Shown here one piece after another: positions 32,001 to 43,400 of a stretch of DNA of 64,000 bases. The stretch lies in assembly GCF_035046485.1 (NCBI RefSeq), contig NC_085137.1, forward strand, positions 252,796,733 to 252,860,732, written 5' to 3'. The notes under the pieces were generated by a model. It saw only the letters and a list, made by a program, of their open reading frames with translations. It was not told where the DNA came from and did not search any database. The stretch comes from Aedes albopictus. Its lineage: Eukaryota > Arthropoda > Insecta > Diptera > Culicidae. The position numbers and the translations under genes were made by a program. The stretch's first letter is position 1. Each line of letters opens with the position of its first letter.

Positions 32001-35000
32001 CAAAACGAAGAAGCAACGAGTGATTCTGGCAAATGGGGATGTGTTGCATTCTACTGCTGTAGAAGGAGTGATTCTACCCACTATTGGTCCCGGTGAACGA
32101 TCAGTTGATGTTAAGCTGAACAACGTTGTGATTGTACCCGGACTTTCCACAAATTTGTTTCTGTCGAAGTAATCACTAGTCAAGGATATGATTTCGAAGG
32201 ATGGTAAGGTTGTAGTTGTTGCACAAAAGATTGGACTTTGTACCGTTTGAATATGTAGCGTTTATTGATATGGGAACTGTTAGGTATTTCAGGATAAAGA
32301 TTAGAGGTAACTAACTTTATCTTGAGGAGGAGTGTTGGGCGATACATTATGCTGTGCAAGATCAAGTTAGCCTTGGATTATGCTATTTGACAGGCAGAGC
32401 GAAAAATACATCTTTTATTCCGTTTTAAATCTCCGAACAGGATAGCTTGATTTCCTGTGTTATCACGTATCAACAATTAATTCTTGGATAATTATTGGCG
32501 AAAAACTAAAAAAAAAGTTTACTGATACATGATTTACATGTTATATCTAGTGCATGTACATATAATCCAGTATAAAGGTCGGCGATTTGTTCGGTTGAAG
32601 AAGATCTGAAAACCCTACACAGTTTGGGCATTGGAGGAACATCGCCAAAGTCCGACAAAGAAAGTGCTCTGATGTATGCTCGGCGCTGCAGTGAAGCTAC
32701 GCTATATTCATCACAACAAGGTATCGAAGTGGGTTCTTGATTTCCGCTTTGCATTTTATTCACATTATTGGAAGCCGGTATACTCAAGAATCGCGGGTTC
32801 GGAATCATAGCTTTGCAGAAGGTGTGTTGGACATGATGTATTGTGCGAACGTTTAGAGGCAATTATACTATCCGGAATCGGGCGTACCAGGACTGGAGAG
32901 ACGATGCGAGTGCTGAAGAAGCAGGCGGCCAAGAAAGGTACCCTACAAGGCATTAGCTCAGGAGATATCGGGCGAAAAAGTGCAGGTGCAGAGCTTTAAC
33001 GGCGGAAGCGAATCTCCAGTGTAAAAATCTGAACGAGATCACCGACGCAGCCGCACTTAACCAGCAGTGCGAGGTAGATGCACCACACATCGATGCCTGC
33101 GTCGATCCGCTTGTAAAAGGGTCCGGCAAGCGGATCACCTAGTTCCCTGTAGGTAATTTTGAACAAAGAGACTGCAGTCGGCAAGATCAGAGTAGGCTGG
33201 TCAGTGTACCCGTTCAGCATCTACGAGCCGGCAGAGGCGTGCTTGAAGTGCTTCGACCAAGTACACAAATCATAGGTTTAAAGACTCCGACAAGAGTAAA
33301 CTCTGCAGGAAGTGCGGAGTAGAAGAGCACATCGCCAGGGAGTGCAACTCGGCACCAAAATGCCTGATTTGCACGACGAACAAGGGTCACACAACGGGCG
33401 GGCCTAAATGTCCCCCCCCCCCCCCCCCCCCAGGTGGCCGATAAAACCGTTTCTCTTCTATGCTGGATTCGCTATCAAGCGCACTAGTGAGATTGAGTCC
33501 CGTGGCTATCGGTGGAGACTTCAACGTCTGTACGATTTAGTGAGGTAGCCGCTCGACTAACGCGAGAGGCTTAGCTCTACTCGAAGCTATGGCTAGACTG
33601 AACGTGGATGTCACGAACGTAGGCGACAGAAAAACCTACAGTAGGAACATAGCAAAGTCCATCATTGATGTGACCTTCTGGAGCCCGGGTCTAAACCCGA
33701 ACTCGGACTTGAGGATAAACGATGAATACACGCACAGTGACCATCTGGCGGTTCGATACAGGGTGGAACACGAAAGAAGACGGCCACAGCCGAAGGTCAT
33801 CGATCGTCATCGGGGAAGGCTGACCTCGCACTTCGATAAGCCGGCATTTGTGGAGCCATTGCTTATGGAGGGAGCCCTAAGCCGTGCATGTGACGCCGCA
33901 ATGTCAAAGCGATACCTACCCAGAAATGGACACGAACCGGGATACTGATGGTGTCCAGAAATCGCAGAACTCCGCGCATCCTGCCTAAGAGCTAGAAGGA
34001 GGATGCAAAGAGCTCGCACCGATGAGGGTAGAATGAAGAGAAGTAAGGCCTACAGGGCGGCTAAACTGGCACTCAACAAAGAGATTAAGGCGCGTAAGCG
34101 GACGTGCTTCGAAAACACGACGGGATGATGCCTACAGAGTAGTCATGGCCAAAACGAAGGGCGCGTTTGCACCCCCAGAACGCTCCCCCGGGGTGCTGCA
34201 GAAGATTATGGAAACACTGTTCCCACGCTGCGATACAAAACCTGGACCTGGACCCCCGTCCCCTATGGCCAAACCGCCAAAGCGAAGTTGCCCCGGTGAC
34301 GAATGCCGAGCTCATCGCAATAGCGACGTCGCGCAACCTTTCAGGACACACGCCATCAAGCAGCTGAAACTGCACTGCTACTTGCGGCAGTAGTGGTCTT
34401 CATACTACGATATGACGCCGCTGCATGATCGAATGCGCTAGTGATGAATCGAAACGTGAAGCGACTCGAGAGTACTCACAGGCGGATGTGCCTTCAGGTG
34501 GTCAGCGTATACCGCACGGTCTCAAACGACGCGGTATGTGTGCTAGCGGACATAGCACTAGTTGTGGCAGAGGACGAAGAGTGCTTCGAACGACGCGACA
34601 TAAGAGGCGCGAGATGGATCGCCAAAACATCGTCTATGTTGAAGTAACAGAGGGAATGGGAATCCACCAGCAAGAATAGAAGGACACACAGGCTCATACC
34701 GAGCGTGTTTAACCTTTTGGAGCCGGAGGGGTCATATATGACCCCAACATAGAAACGGCTGTATAAATTCACCCATTCGATAAAATAGAATACTGTCTTT
34801 GGAAAAGTTGTTGTAAATTGAGGCCTCTATTAGGGAAAAATGGGAAGATTTGTATTTGGGACTTCATTGATAACCTAGAACATCCTGAACACCATGAAAC
34901 TTGGAAAAACGAAATAATTGACGTACCAGTTGTTCTAAAAGCTGAACTTGGATGTGAGTTACGTTAGCTTTCGTCAAGGTCAAAAGGTGTTTTATATTCA

Positions 35001-37366
35001 GGGATGTTTTAGGTGTTCCAAACTGTCCTATATCCCTTTGACGAACCAGTATAATTGTGCTGTTGAGCGGTAGTAGTTCCGCATTTTTTTTCATCTGTTC
35101 AGACTTTATTTTATGTGATGTAAACTGTTTCAATAATTCAGCCATAGACTTAATACTGTTGATTCAGCCATTGCCATTGCCTGTGAGATTTACCACAACA
35201 AGGTAAACAAAAAGTGGACAAAAACCGTAAACATGAAAAAGTCTTGTCTGTCACATAATTTTCATTTCCGATTTGTCTAGGTAGTCACAGCAAGAAACCG
35301 AAAGATAAAGAGTAGTTCTTTCAAATGAGGTAAAATAATTGTTGTTTTGTTGGGAAATCTAAAAGTTCTGGAGAGCCAAAGTTGAGCCATTTGTATGGAG
35401 ATTTCAATTTTTTGCGCTCCGTCACGAAAGGGATATTAAAGTCCTTTTGTAGATTAGAATAATTTTATGTATTTTCGCCACAAATAATAGCACTGCATTA
35501 CTTACTGGAATCCGTGAAGTTCGTGACATCTACAATGTCATTTATAGACACTACAGAGATATTCCAGCTCAGCCAAACTACCTTGCTGTTCAGAACTTCA
35601 GGTCTACACTCGTAAGAGTAGCCAAATCTGTTATACTGAGTAACGTTGTATAATTAACCGCAGCTACTGGAGCAATTTGAAGTCAACTAGCTTATTATAA
35701 ATCTTTGGGACATTCGGGGTCGTTCTATTATGAAGTCCTTCAAATCTACAAGAATAACTTAATGTGGTTTCACCATAAATAATAGTATTGCACAATCTGC
35801 TGGGATTCGCAAAGCTCTTCAAATCTGAAATAACTACAGGGATATTCCATGTCAGCCAAACTACGTTGGAGTTCAGGACTTCAGGTTTACACTCGTAAAA
35901 AACAGCCATATCTGCTATACTACTTATTATCATGAATCATTGGGACATTGCGGGTCGTCAAAACTATCCTGAAGTTTAGCTCTTGATAGGTAGTAACAGT
36001 AGTTATTCTCACAATGAACTTCAAACTGTAATATTATGGGCTTCCTTACTGTTTCCAAGCAGCACGCATGTCGCAAAGGAGTGTTGACAGCGCAGGTTTT
36101 TTTTTGTCGGACAAGAGTTATTTTCAAGTTATTCTAACCCAAAGCCGAAATAACTTAAGTTCCAATATTGGAAATGACTCGTGTCCAACCAAAAATCTGC
36201 GCTGTCGACTCTCCTTTGTGATATGGGTGCTGCTTGGGTTCTAACTAAAGCTTAATTGATAAAAACAACAGTGCTTTCAGAAGACTTCCTGAACATGATA
36301 GATAACAAATCGTAGCTTTGTATAATGAAAGGAGTTACCGTTACACCCGTAGACTTTAGGATCTAAACTCAAGAACATTTTGGATGACCTAGGATATCCA
36401 GAAAAAATATTCTACCGTTTTCATGCTATTGACAACCAAACTGTAGAAAAACGTAGAAAAAACTTCATTATAACGTTTGGAAAAATTGGACGAGCAGGTC
36501 CCACGGTGAGGTGAACACAATTTCTGTCAGGTCATGGGTGCTTTAGGTGGAATCTGCACAGATTCAGACCTGCTGGCTGGGGGGGGGGTCCCTTTCCGGA
36601 ATGCGCAGACTGCGACTAGACCGCGGAGCTTGTGCTCTTTGAATGCCCACGCTTCCTGGAGCAAAGGTCGAGTATGCAGGAGATATGCGGTAGAGATATT
36701 ACTCCGGACAACGTTGTTGAAAGAATGTATACGGGGGCGGAAAAGTGAGATTCTGTTACTACCATGGTTTCCCGAATCGTACTTGAACTACAGAGAAAAT
36801 GGTGGGCCGACTAACAGCAAGTTGAGTTGCACCCCCCCCCCCCCCCCCTTTCCACATGGTGTTACTGAACGGACACGCCATGTCTCTTAAGAAAACAATA
36901 CTTAAGAAATTTGTTATCTAGTATCCACAATTTTAGAATCATATCTATAGCAAAATAATCAAACCATAGTGTTTTATAACATTTTTTTTCATTACAGCGT
37001 CGAATATACCACTTTGGCATGCAAGGCACGGAACAGCAGTATGAAACCAGAACTTCACAGGACATTCGTAGTAAACTGACAATATGCAGTAACATTCAAA
37101 TATGTAATAAACGGTCTCGCTTTCCAGGTAATCAACAGTACTACATATTCACTATATACGAGTCACAACAGAATGCCAGAAATCAACAAGGAACGGATCC
37201 ACCCCCACCCAATTGTAAGATCAATAAATTTCCACCTGATTATCGAACCATCCTTCACATCATTTCTCTTTCAGATGAAGCTCCCCCGCCACCTCCCAAA
37301 TACGATGACGTGATAAAATCACCGGACTTGTACCAGAAGCCACCGTCGTACAATCAAGTACAATAA
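29054..37366 (+). CDS. Small single-pass membrane protein with three PPxY motifs
   Basis: Spliced from four exons: 29054-29116, 36998-37070, 37128-37214 and 37275-37366, giving 104 residues. All junctions are GT-AG and phases agree (0, 1, 1). Exon 1 encodes a 21-residue hydrophobic span starting MWWVFHVLW. The next residues RRIYHF are basic, so a signal-anchor with the C-terminus in the cytosol is likely. The tail is Gln-rich (about 46-70), then contains PPNY, PPKY and PPSY, which are WW-domain ligands as used by Nedd4-type ubiquitin ligases; a role as ligase adaptor is inference only. I do not recognise the orthologue. Intron 1 is 7.9 kb and filled with transposons; the other two are 57 and 60 nt. 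It converges on PPWD1. Confidence 0.7.
29117..29501 (+). other. Start of intron 1, no feature seen
   Basis: Begins with the donor GTAAGT. An 89-codon open frame at 29175-29444 has no supporting features. Confidence 0.5.
29502..30670. mobile_element. Non-coding TIR element, GGGCC(C)TGTAGCATAA ends
   Basis: The left end GGGCCCTGTAGCATAAT is mirrored by ATTATGCTACAGGCCC at 30655-30670. Subterminal regions on both sides repeat ACTTGTAA, ACAAGTACTAATATT and TAATATTATTAG motifs. Length 1.17 kb, no coding frame. Confidence 0.75.
30715..30835 (+). mobile_element. LINE 5' fragment
   Basis: Translates to TSNWLFGTWNYIS then LAGLTKATVL, a weak echo of the endonuclease start seen at 200-300. It is cut by later insertions. 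Confidence 0.4.
31055..31090. mobile_element. 36-bp collapsed MITE
   Basis: GGGCACTGCATACAAAATC followed by AAAACAATGCAGTGTCC, flanked by TA. The same termini enclose 109 bp at 62062-62170, so this copy has lost nearly all its interior. Confidence 0.6.
31174..31329 (+). repeat. Copia left LTR (156 bp)
   Basis: TGTTGAACG...ATCAACA; pairs with 32333-32475. Confidence 0.85.
32333..32475 (+). repeat. Copia right LTR (143 bp)
   Basis: TGTTGGGCG...ATCAACA; 13 nt shorter than the left LTR because of an internal deletion near TTGGATTATGCTA. Confidence 0.85.
32740..34708 (+). mobile_element. R1-clade LINE copy A (ORF1 and part of ORF2)
   Basis: A short endonuclease piece of another LINE (FGIIALQKVCW near 32790) precedes it. 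From ~32880 an R1-type ORF1 remnant leads to tandem CCHC knuckles at 33290-33410 (LCRKCGVEEHIARECN, CLICTTNKGH). After a 21-nt C run (33412-33432), ORF2 continues: [20 protein letters not shown] (33730-33762), and near 34450-34600 the RT-distal RMCLQVVSVYRTVS segment with ECFERRD. Many stops and frameshifts. The element stops at a TTAA at 34709 and resumes at ~36500. Confidence 0.7.
33412..33432. repeat. C21 homopolymer
   Basis: Twenty-one consecutive C residues inside the R1 LINE, immediately after the zinc-knuckle region. Confidence 0.95.
34709..36054. other. AT-rich insert in the R1 LINE; TTAACC left end
   Basis: Begins TTAACCTTTTGGAGCCGG then GGGTCATATATGACCC, like the ends of the TTAA element at 1976. 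No matching right end was seen. 35480-35650 and 35780-35935 are diverged direct copies (CAGCCAAACTACSTTG and GTTATACT-type strings about 300 bp apart). No gene found. Confidence 0.5.
36055..36238. mobile_element. MITE with ~45-bp terminal inverted repeats
   Basis: CCAAGCAGCACGCATGTCGC at the left is mirrored at the right with few mismatches (GCTGTCGACTCTCCTTTGTG opposite CGCAAAGGAGTGTTGACAGC). Length 184 bp. Confidence 0.75.
36239..36489. other. No recognisable feature
   Basis: Remainder of the insert between the MITE and the resumed LINE sequence. Confidence 0.4.
36490..36860 (+). mobile_element. R1-clade LINE copy A, C-terminal end
   Basis: Frames in this stretch give FECPRFLEQRSSMQEICG, ITPDNVVERM and IVLELQRKWW, the C-terminal region of R1-like ORF2, with frameshifts. 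A 17-nt C run (36832-36848) lies at the distal end. Confidence 0.65.
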
Positions 37367-37372
37367 TTTATT
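37367..37372 (-). terminator. PPWD1 polyadenylation signal
   Basis: AATAAA on the minus strand, 88 nt past the PPWD1 stop and only 1 nt from the stop codon of the convergent gene. Confidence 0.6.
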
Positions 37373-37423
37373 TCCTTACTTAAATATTCTTAACCATTAG
37401 ACGCTACCATTACTACTAAGTAG

Positions 37424-37429
37424 AATAAA
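37424..37429 (+). terminator. Polyadenylation signal of the PPxY gene
   Basis: AATAAA on the plus strand, 57 nt after the stop at 37366. Cleavage downstream would overlap the end of PPWD1 on the other strand. Confidence 0.6.
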
Positions 37430-37459
37430 ATTTGTTATGAGTTGTTGCACTTACCGCCA

Positions 37460-40400
37460 TTACGAAAGATTGATCGATATTATCCGAATCTCGTCGTAGG
37501 GTTTGTCGGTTTTTGGGTTGGTCTTGCTGTTGCAGATGTTCTGCACCACTTCCATCCCTTTGTGAACGCGACCGAACACGGTGTGCTTGTTGTCCAACCA
37601 GGGCTGTTTGGAAATACAAATAAAGTCAATTACTCGGTTCCAGCAGTTGTGCTTCACATAACTCACCGTTGGCAACACCGTGATGAAGAACTGACTTCCG
37701 TTAGTGTTCGGACCCGCGTTGGCCATACTGACCGTGTACGGTCGATCGTGCTTCAACGTAGAGCAGAACTCATCCTTGAACTCTCCACCCCAGATGGACT
37801 GTCCACCGGTACCAGTTCCCGTGGGATCGCCCGTCTGAATCATGAAACCCTTAATAACCCGATGGAAAATGTGTCCATTGTAGTAGCCATTCTTGGTGTG
37901 CACACAGAAATTTTCCACCGTTTTGGGACACTCTTTGCCGAACAGACGCATGTGGATGTCCCCCATGGTGGTGTGGATGACCGCGTGATCGTACAATTTC
38001 TGCGAACCTGATTAGTTGGAGGATAAGAGATAACAGTTAGTTCAAACTCAATGGTTTTACAAATGGTGCAATCGAATCAAATACCTTCTCCTTAAAGTAG
38101 TGTAAGCAATGACAAATATGTATGTTTTAGAATACGAAAATTCATAAAGGCCAGCATGACTTACCTTGTCCTTCGGTAACGGAAATGATGTCCTCTTTGG
38201 AAGGTTTCTCGTTGAACACGTCGCGGTCTGCGTCCTGGAGATCTGATGGTAGCCTTCGACTGTAGAGGTAGAGTCGCTGTTTTCTAAAAACAAAGAATAA
38301 AGCAATACACATTGTACACGATGTCTTTGATTTGGTATAATCAACAAATACAGCCCACGTTCCTCTCAAGTACCAATGGCGATAGAGATACGGCGACGAT
38401 TGCAAGGAGGCAGTCCAAGATCTTGACGACCCGACAGAACGTGGAATGTTACAAACAGAAGCGGAAATAGCTGAACCGCCTCTTTCGGAAGAAAAAGCGC
38501 CACCTGGAAGAGGCGGAGTGCGAAGAAATGAAACTGCTGTGCCGTTCCCAAGAAACACGGAAGTTCTATAAGAAACTCAATGCATCCCGCAACGGATTCG
38601 AGCCGCGAGCGGAATATGCAGGGATAAAGACGGAGGCCTCTTGACAGACGGACGTGAGGTGATCGTGAGGTGGAAGCAGCACTTGGATCAGCACCTGAAT
38701 GGCTTGGAGAACGTAGGCACGGGAGACCGCGGCAACGGAGGAAACGACGACGCCAGTAGTGCAGCGGAGGACGGAAATGAACCAAATCCCACGCTCAGGG
38801 AAGTTAAGACACGGACACGTTTAATGCTTCCAGTGAGCTATTTGCTCTTTGAAAGAAGCACGGTACTAGACAACGGACTAGCATGCAACGCCCAATGGCA
38901 CAGCCGAAAACTTTTCCTGACAGCTGCGGCGGGAATCGAACCCGCGCTCCTTAGCGACTAAAGGCTTGGTTACCTTCGCCGCACGACCACGAAGCCACAC
39001 AGTTAAGGATGCCATTCACCAGCTCAAAACCAACAAAGCAGCTGGTAAGGACGGTATCGCAGCTGAACTCATCAAGATGGGCCCAGAAAAGTTGGCCACC
39101 TGTCTGCATCGACTGATAGTCAGGACCTGGGAAACCGAACAGCTATCGGAGGAGTGGAAGGAAGGGATAATCTGCCCCATTCACAAGAAAGGCGACCATT
39201 TGGAATGTGAGAACTTCAGGGCGATCACTGTTTTGAATGCAGCCTACAAAGTGCTATCCCAGATCATCTTCCGTCGTATGTCACCTAAAACGAATAAGTT
39301 CGTGGGAAATTGTCAAGCCGGCTTCATCGACGGCCGGTCGACAACGGACCAGATCTTCACCGTACGGCAAATCCTCCAGAAATGCCGTAAATACCAGGTC
39401 CCAACGCATCACCTGTTCATCGACTTTAAAGCGGCATACGACAACATCGACCGCACAGAGCTATGGAGAATCATAGACGAAAACGGCTTTCCTGGAAAGC
39501 TGACTAGACTGATTAAAGCAACGATGGGTGGTGTGCAAAACTGCGTAAGGGTTTTGGGTGAACTATCCAGTTCATTCGAACCTTGTCGGGGACTGCGACA
39601 AGGTGACGGACTCTCATGTAATATCCGGTCCACCACAATATCCGATCAATTTGTGTGCTTTGTGGACGACATGGACATTATCGCCAGAACATTTGCAACA
39701 GTGGCAGAGCTGTACACCCACCTGAAATGCGAAGCAACGGAGGTCGGACTGGCGGTGAATGCCTCAAAAACAAAGTACATGCTGGTAGGCGGCACCGAAC
39801 AAGACCGGATCCGTCTGGGTAGTAATGTTACGATAAACGAGGATACTTTCAAGGTGGTGGAAGAATTCGTCCTCGGATCCTTACTGACGGCTGACAACAA
39901 CGTGAGTCGTGAAATATGAAGGCGCATCATCAGCGGGAGTTGGGCCTACTACGGGCTCCAGAAGAAAATGCGGATTCACCCACGTACCAAATACACCAAA
40001 ACGCCAATAAGACCGGTGGTCCTCTACGGACACGTGACATGGACCATGCTCGTGGAGGACCTGCAAGTACTCGGAGTTTTCGAGCGACGCGTGCTAAGGA
40101 CGATCTTCGGCGGTGTGCAGGAGAACGGTGTGTGGCGGAGAAGGATGAACCACTAGCTCGCTGCACTTTACGGTGAACCCAGCATGCAGAAGTTGGCCAA
40201 AGCCGCATGGATACGGAGAGCAGGGCATGTTGCAAATATGCCGGACAACAACCCTCAAAAGCTGGTGTTTGCTACTGATCCGGTTGGCACAAGAAGGCGT
40301 GGAGCGCAGAGAGCACGTTGGGCGGACCAGCTGGAGCGTGACTTGGCGAGCATTGGGCGCGACCGAGGATGGAGAGCGGCAGCCACAAACCGAGTATTGT

Positions 40401-43400
40401 GGTGTGCTATTGTTGATCATGTCTTGTCTTAAATGTGATGTTGAACAAATAAATGTATGTATGTATGTATAGGAATATTTTGACTCATAAATATGTATGA
40501 GTCAAAATAAAAACAATAATCAGCATGGTAGTGATAGTGGCGAGGCTAACCCCTTCGCAAGAAGCGGGTTGGCTAGGACTCCGTTAAGGAGAGCTGAAGG
40601 AGTTTTAGGGAGCTGCGCAGATAGTGCCAGCGATCTCCTTCTCGGCTAGTTTGTCGGGTGAGGTAGTGGACGAAGCGTGGTTGATGAGGGCCATCAACAA
40701 GAACCGAGATAGGTTCTGTGCGATGGAGGTGGCTACGCAGCAGTTTGACTCCATCATTGAGCATGCTCGAAATCTAACATTAACGAGGACTTTGAGCAGG
40801 TCCTGATGAGACTTCGAAAGTCAATGACAGCAACCAAACAAGGCCATGTGAGATTCACCGAAACTGTAACAGCGGCAGAACCCGCGGAGACAAAGGCTCC
40901 AATGTCTACCCAGACGGACGCCTTCGCTTTTCGCTGGTAGCCTTAAGAATGTAGCGGAAGCTGTTGCTTACGGCATGCAATCGCAAAAGCATGTGAGGCA
41001 GCCGTCAGGTATGGAGCTGCCGGCTGCGCCCACAATGCCGGAAGGTCGGTAACTACCGCGGAAGGTCGGACCCCAGCCAGGGTTCCCGGAAAGCTGGGAA
41101 GGGTGGTCCTGAAAAGGCTGGCACGTCCCGGAACAAGGGGAACAAGAGGTTGCGACCGTTGGTGGGCCCTCAGCAGCCACAGAGTAGGGCGAACCAAGGG
41201 GAGGACCTTCCTTGGACAAAGGTAGAGCGGAAGAAGAAGCAGAAGAAGAAGACGTATCCGCCGGTAGAAGTACAGGACGCCAAGCCAAGGCGTAGAAGAG
41301 TACGTGCCAAGCGTGAGAAAGGCGACGCGCTCGTCATCAAGACGGAACAGTCCAAGTACTCGGACGTCTTGAATACGATGCGAAACGACGTCAAGCTTGA
41401 GGGTCTTGGAGCCGACGTACGCAGAATTAGACGCACTCGTACGGGCGAGGTGATCCTGGAGCTGAAGCGCGAGAAGGAACACAAGGGCGCCGCCTACAAG
41501 AGGCTGGCAGAAGAGGTCCTTGGTGAGGGTGTGGAGGTGAGGGCTCTTACACAGTTAGAAAAAATCACCGACTTCGGTAAGTTTGTTTTACAGGAAAAAT
41601 TCGGTAAAGGTAGCAACTTTTACCGAAGTTCGTTAGAGTTTGACAGATAAACGGTAACATTTTACCGAAATTTGTTAGTTTTTTTACAGAATTTCGTTGA
41701 AAATCCATTACCGAACACTCAGCGGTTGAGATTTCGGTAAAAAATACCGAACGCGATTAGCTGTGTACACATGAGGCGACTCTGAAGGTCAAAGACATTG
41801 ACGAGATCACCGAAGCGGAAGAGCTCGTCACGGCACTGCGGCAACAGTGCGATGTGCATGTGGCCGCCGCAGCCGTTAGGCTACGGAAGGGGCCAGCAGC
41901 TTTGGTTCAGCTGCCTGTGGCGGACTTTAAAAAGTCCGTTAAGATAGGAAATGTAAAGGTGGGTTGGTGCGTGTGTCACCTGACATTCCACGAGCCACCA
42001 GAGGTTTGCTTCAGGTGTCTGAAACCAGGACACAAGTCGTGGGATTGCAAAGGCCTTGACAGGCGCAAACTGTACAGGCGATGCGGCGCTGAAGGTCATA
42101 AGGCCAAAGCTCCACGAGTCCACTCATCTGCATGATCTGTACCGGGTGCTGTAGGTGGGTTGAAAAGTCCCAAAAAAATGACCACGTGGTTTATGGACAG
42201 CCCCTTATTGGCGTGGCCTTTTGTAGTCCTGGCTTGACAAGTAGTTCGAACTGGAGAGTAGATGATAGCTACACTCACAGCGACCACCTGGCGGTTCGCT
42301 ACAGTATCGACTACAACAACAGCAGGCAGCGGTTTGAAGAAGAGGCGACTAGGCCAAGCCCTCGCAGGTGGAAGATGTCATACTTCGACGAATGGGTATT
42401 TAGGGAGGCGCCGCCGTGAGCAAAACTTATTTACTTGGTTTAGACAGCGACGAGCTGACAGCGGTGCTCTCACGTGCGCGTGATGCATGCCTAGGCGAGT
42501 CCACCCTAGAAATGGGAAGCCTACTGGTGGACCGACGCGATTGCGGACCAGCGCCGCGCCTGCCTACGGGCTAGGCGGCGGATGCAGCGAGCACGATCAG
42601 AGGAATAGCGAAACGAACGGCGGGTGATGTTCGCCGCTGCAAAAGCCTACAGGATCGTTATGGCTAAGAGATCGTTATGACGCCTACAGGATCGTTATGG
42701 CCAAGACGAGAGGTGTGATGGCTCCTACAGAGCAATCTCCAGAGATGTTGGAGGCGATCATCGAGGGGCTTTTTCCGCGTCATAAGCCTAATCCTTGGCC
42801 TCCTTTCGTAGAACAACCGGGACTGGGGCTGGCGATGAGGAGAGAGTCACCGATGTGGAACTAGCGGGGATAGCAAAGTCCCTTAGCGTATATAAGGCCC
42901 CAGGTCCGGACGGAGTTCCGAACCTGGTCTTAAAATTAGCTATTGCAGAGGCTCTCGGGATGTTCAGGTCTGCTATGCAGAGATGCCTGGACGAGGGAGT
43001 TTTTCTAGAGGTTTGGAGGCGGCAAAGCCTGGTTCTATTGCCAAAGGCGGGGAAACCACTATTTTTTCAACGGTAGTTGCGTTTTCTACAGCATTTTCAG
43101 AAGAAAACAGGTTACCATTCCATACTGAAACCACTCGCATAACAGTCCCACCGTTGCTGGGTTTGCTATTCATATGGGACTGTTATACGAGTGAGGACAG
43201 CATACACAGAAGATAATTGGGCAATTGGCAAACTTACTTGTAAGCAGTGCAAAAAAGCGTGGGATCATTCACTGCCGACTGCATGATAGGATTATCAGAA
43301 GCCTCATGCTCTAACGTTATTGCTGCCTTCGAATTCTTAACGCGACCCTGAAAAAATATACAAAGATAAACATGTTTACATCCATTTCATACACATCTGG

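Larger units (their letters stand above)
31174..32475 (+). mobile_element. Ty1/copia retrotransposon, internally deleted
   Basis: LTRs at 31174-31329 and 32333-32475 (TGTTGAACG/TGTTGGGCG ... TATCAACA), flanked by a perfect 5-bp duplication ATTAA (31169-31173 and 32476-32480). Behind the left LTR, GGTTATGGTGCCCAGAG is a copia-type initiator-Met primer site; GAGGAGGAG before the right LTR is the polypurine tract. The interior keeps a gag remnant (LLEEYDRR), a CCHC knuckle (CYACESPEHLIRDC) and the start of protease with LDSAASTHMTG. Integrase, RT and RNase H are absent. Stops are present. It cannot move by itself. The LTRs differ by indels and substitutions, so it is old. Confidence 0.85.

Noticed and set aside
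35480..35935. Diverged direct repeat as an LTR pair
   Set aside because: Copies are strongly diverged, lack TG/CA ends and enclose no coding sequence.
37442..38011. 189-codon plus-strand frame
   Set aside because: Exact antisense of the PPWD1 cyclophilin exons; it spans their intron and is a shadow.
41150..41650. 166-codon frame that looks like a basic nuclear protein
   Set aside because: It leads into CCHC knuckles beyond the MITE, so it is R1 LINE ORF1, not a host gene.
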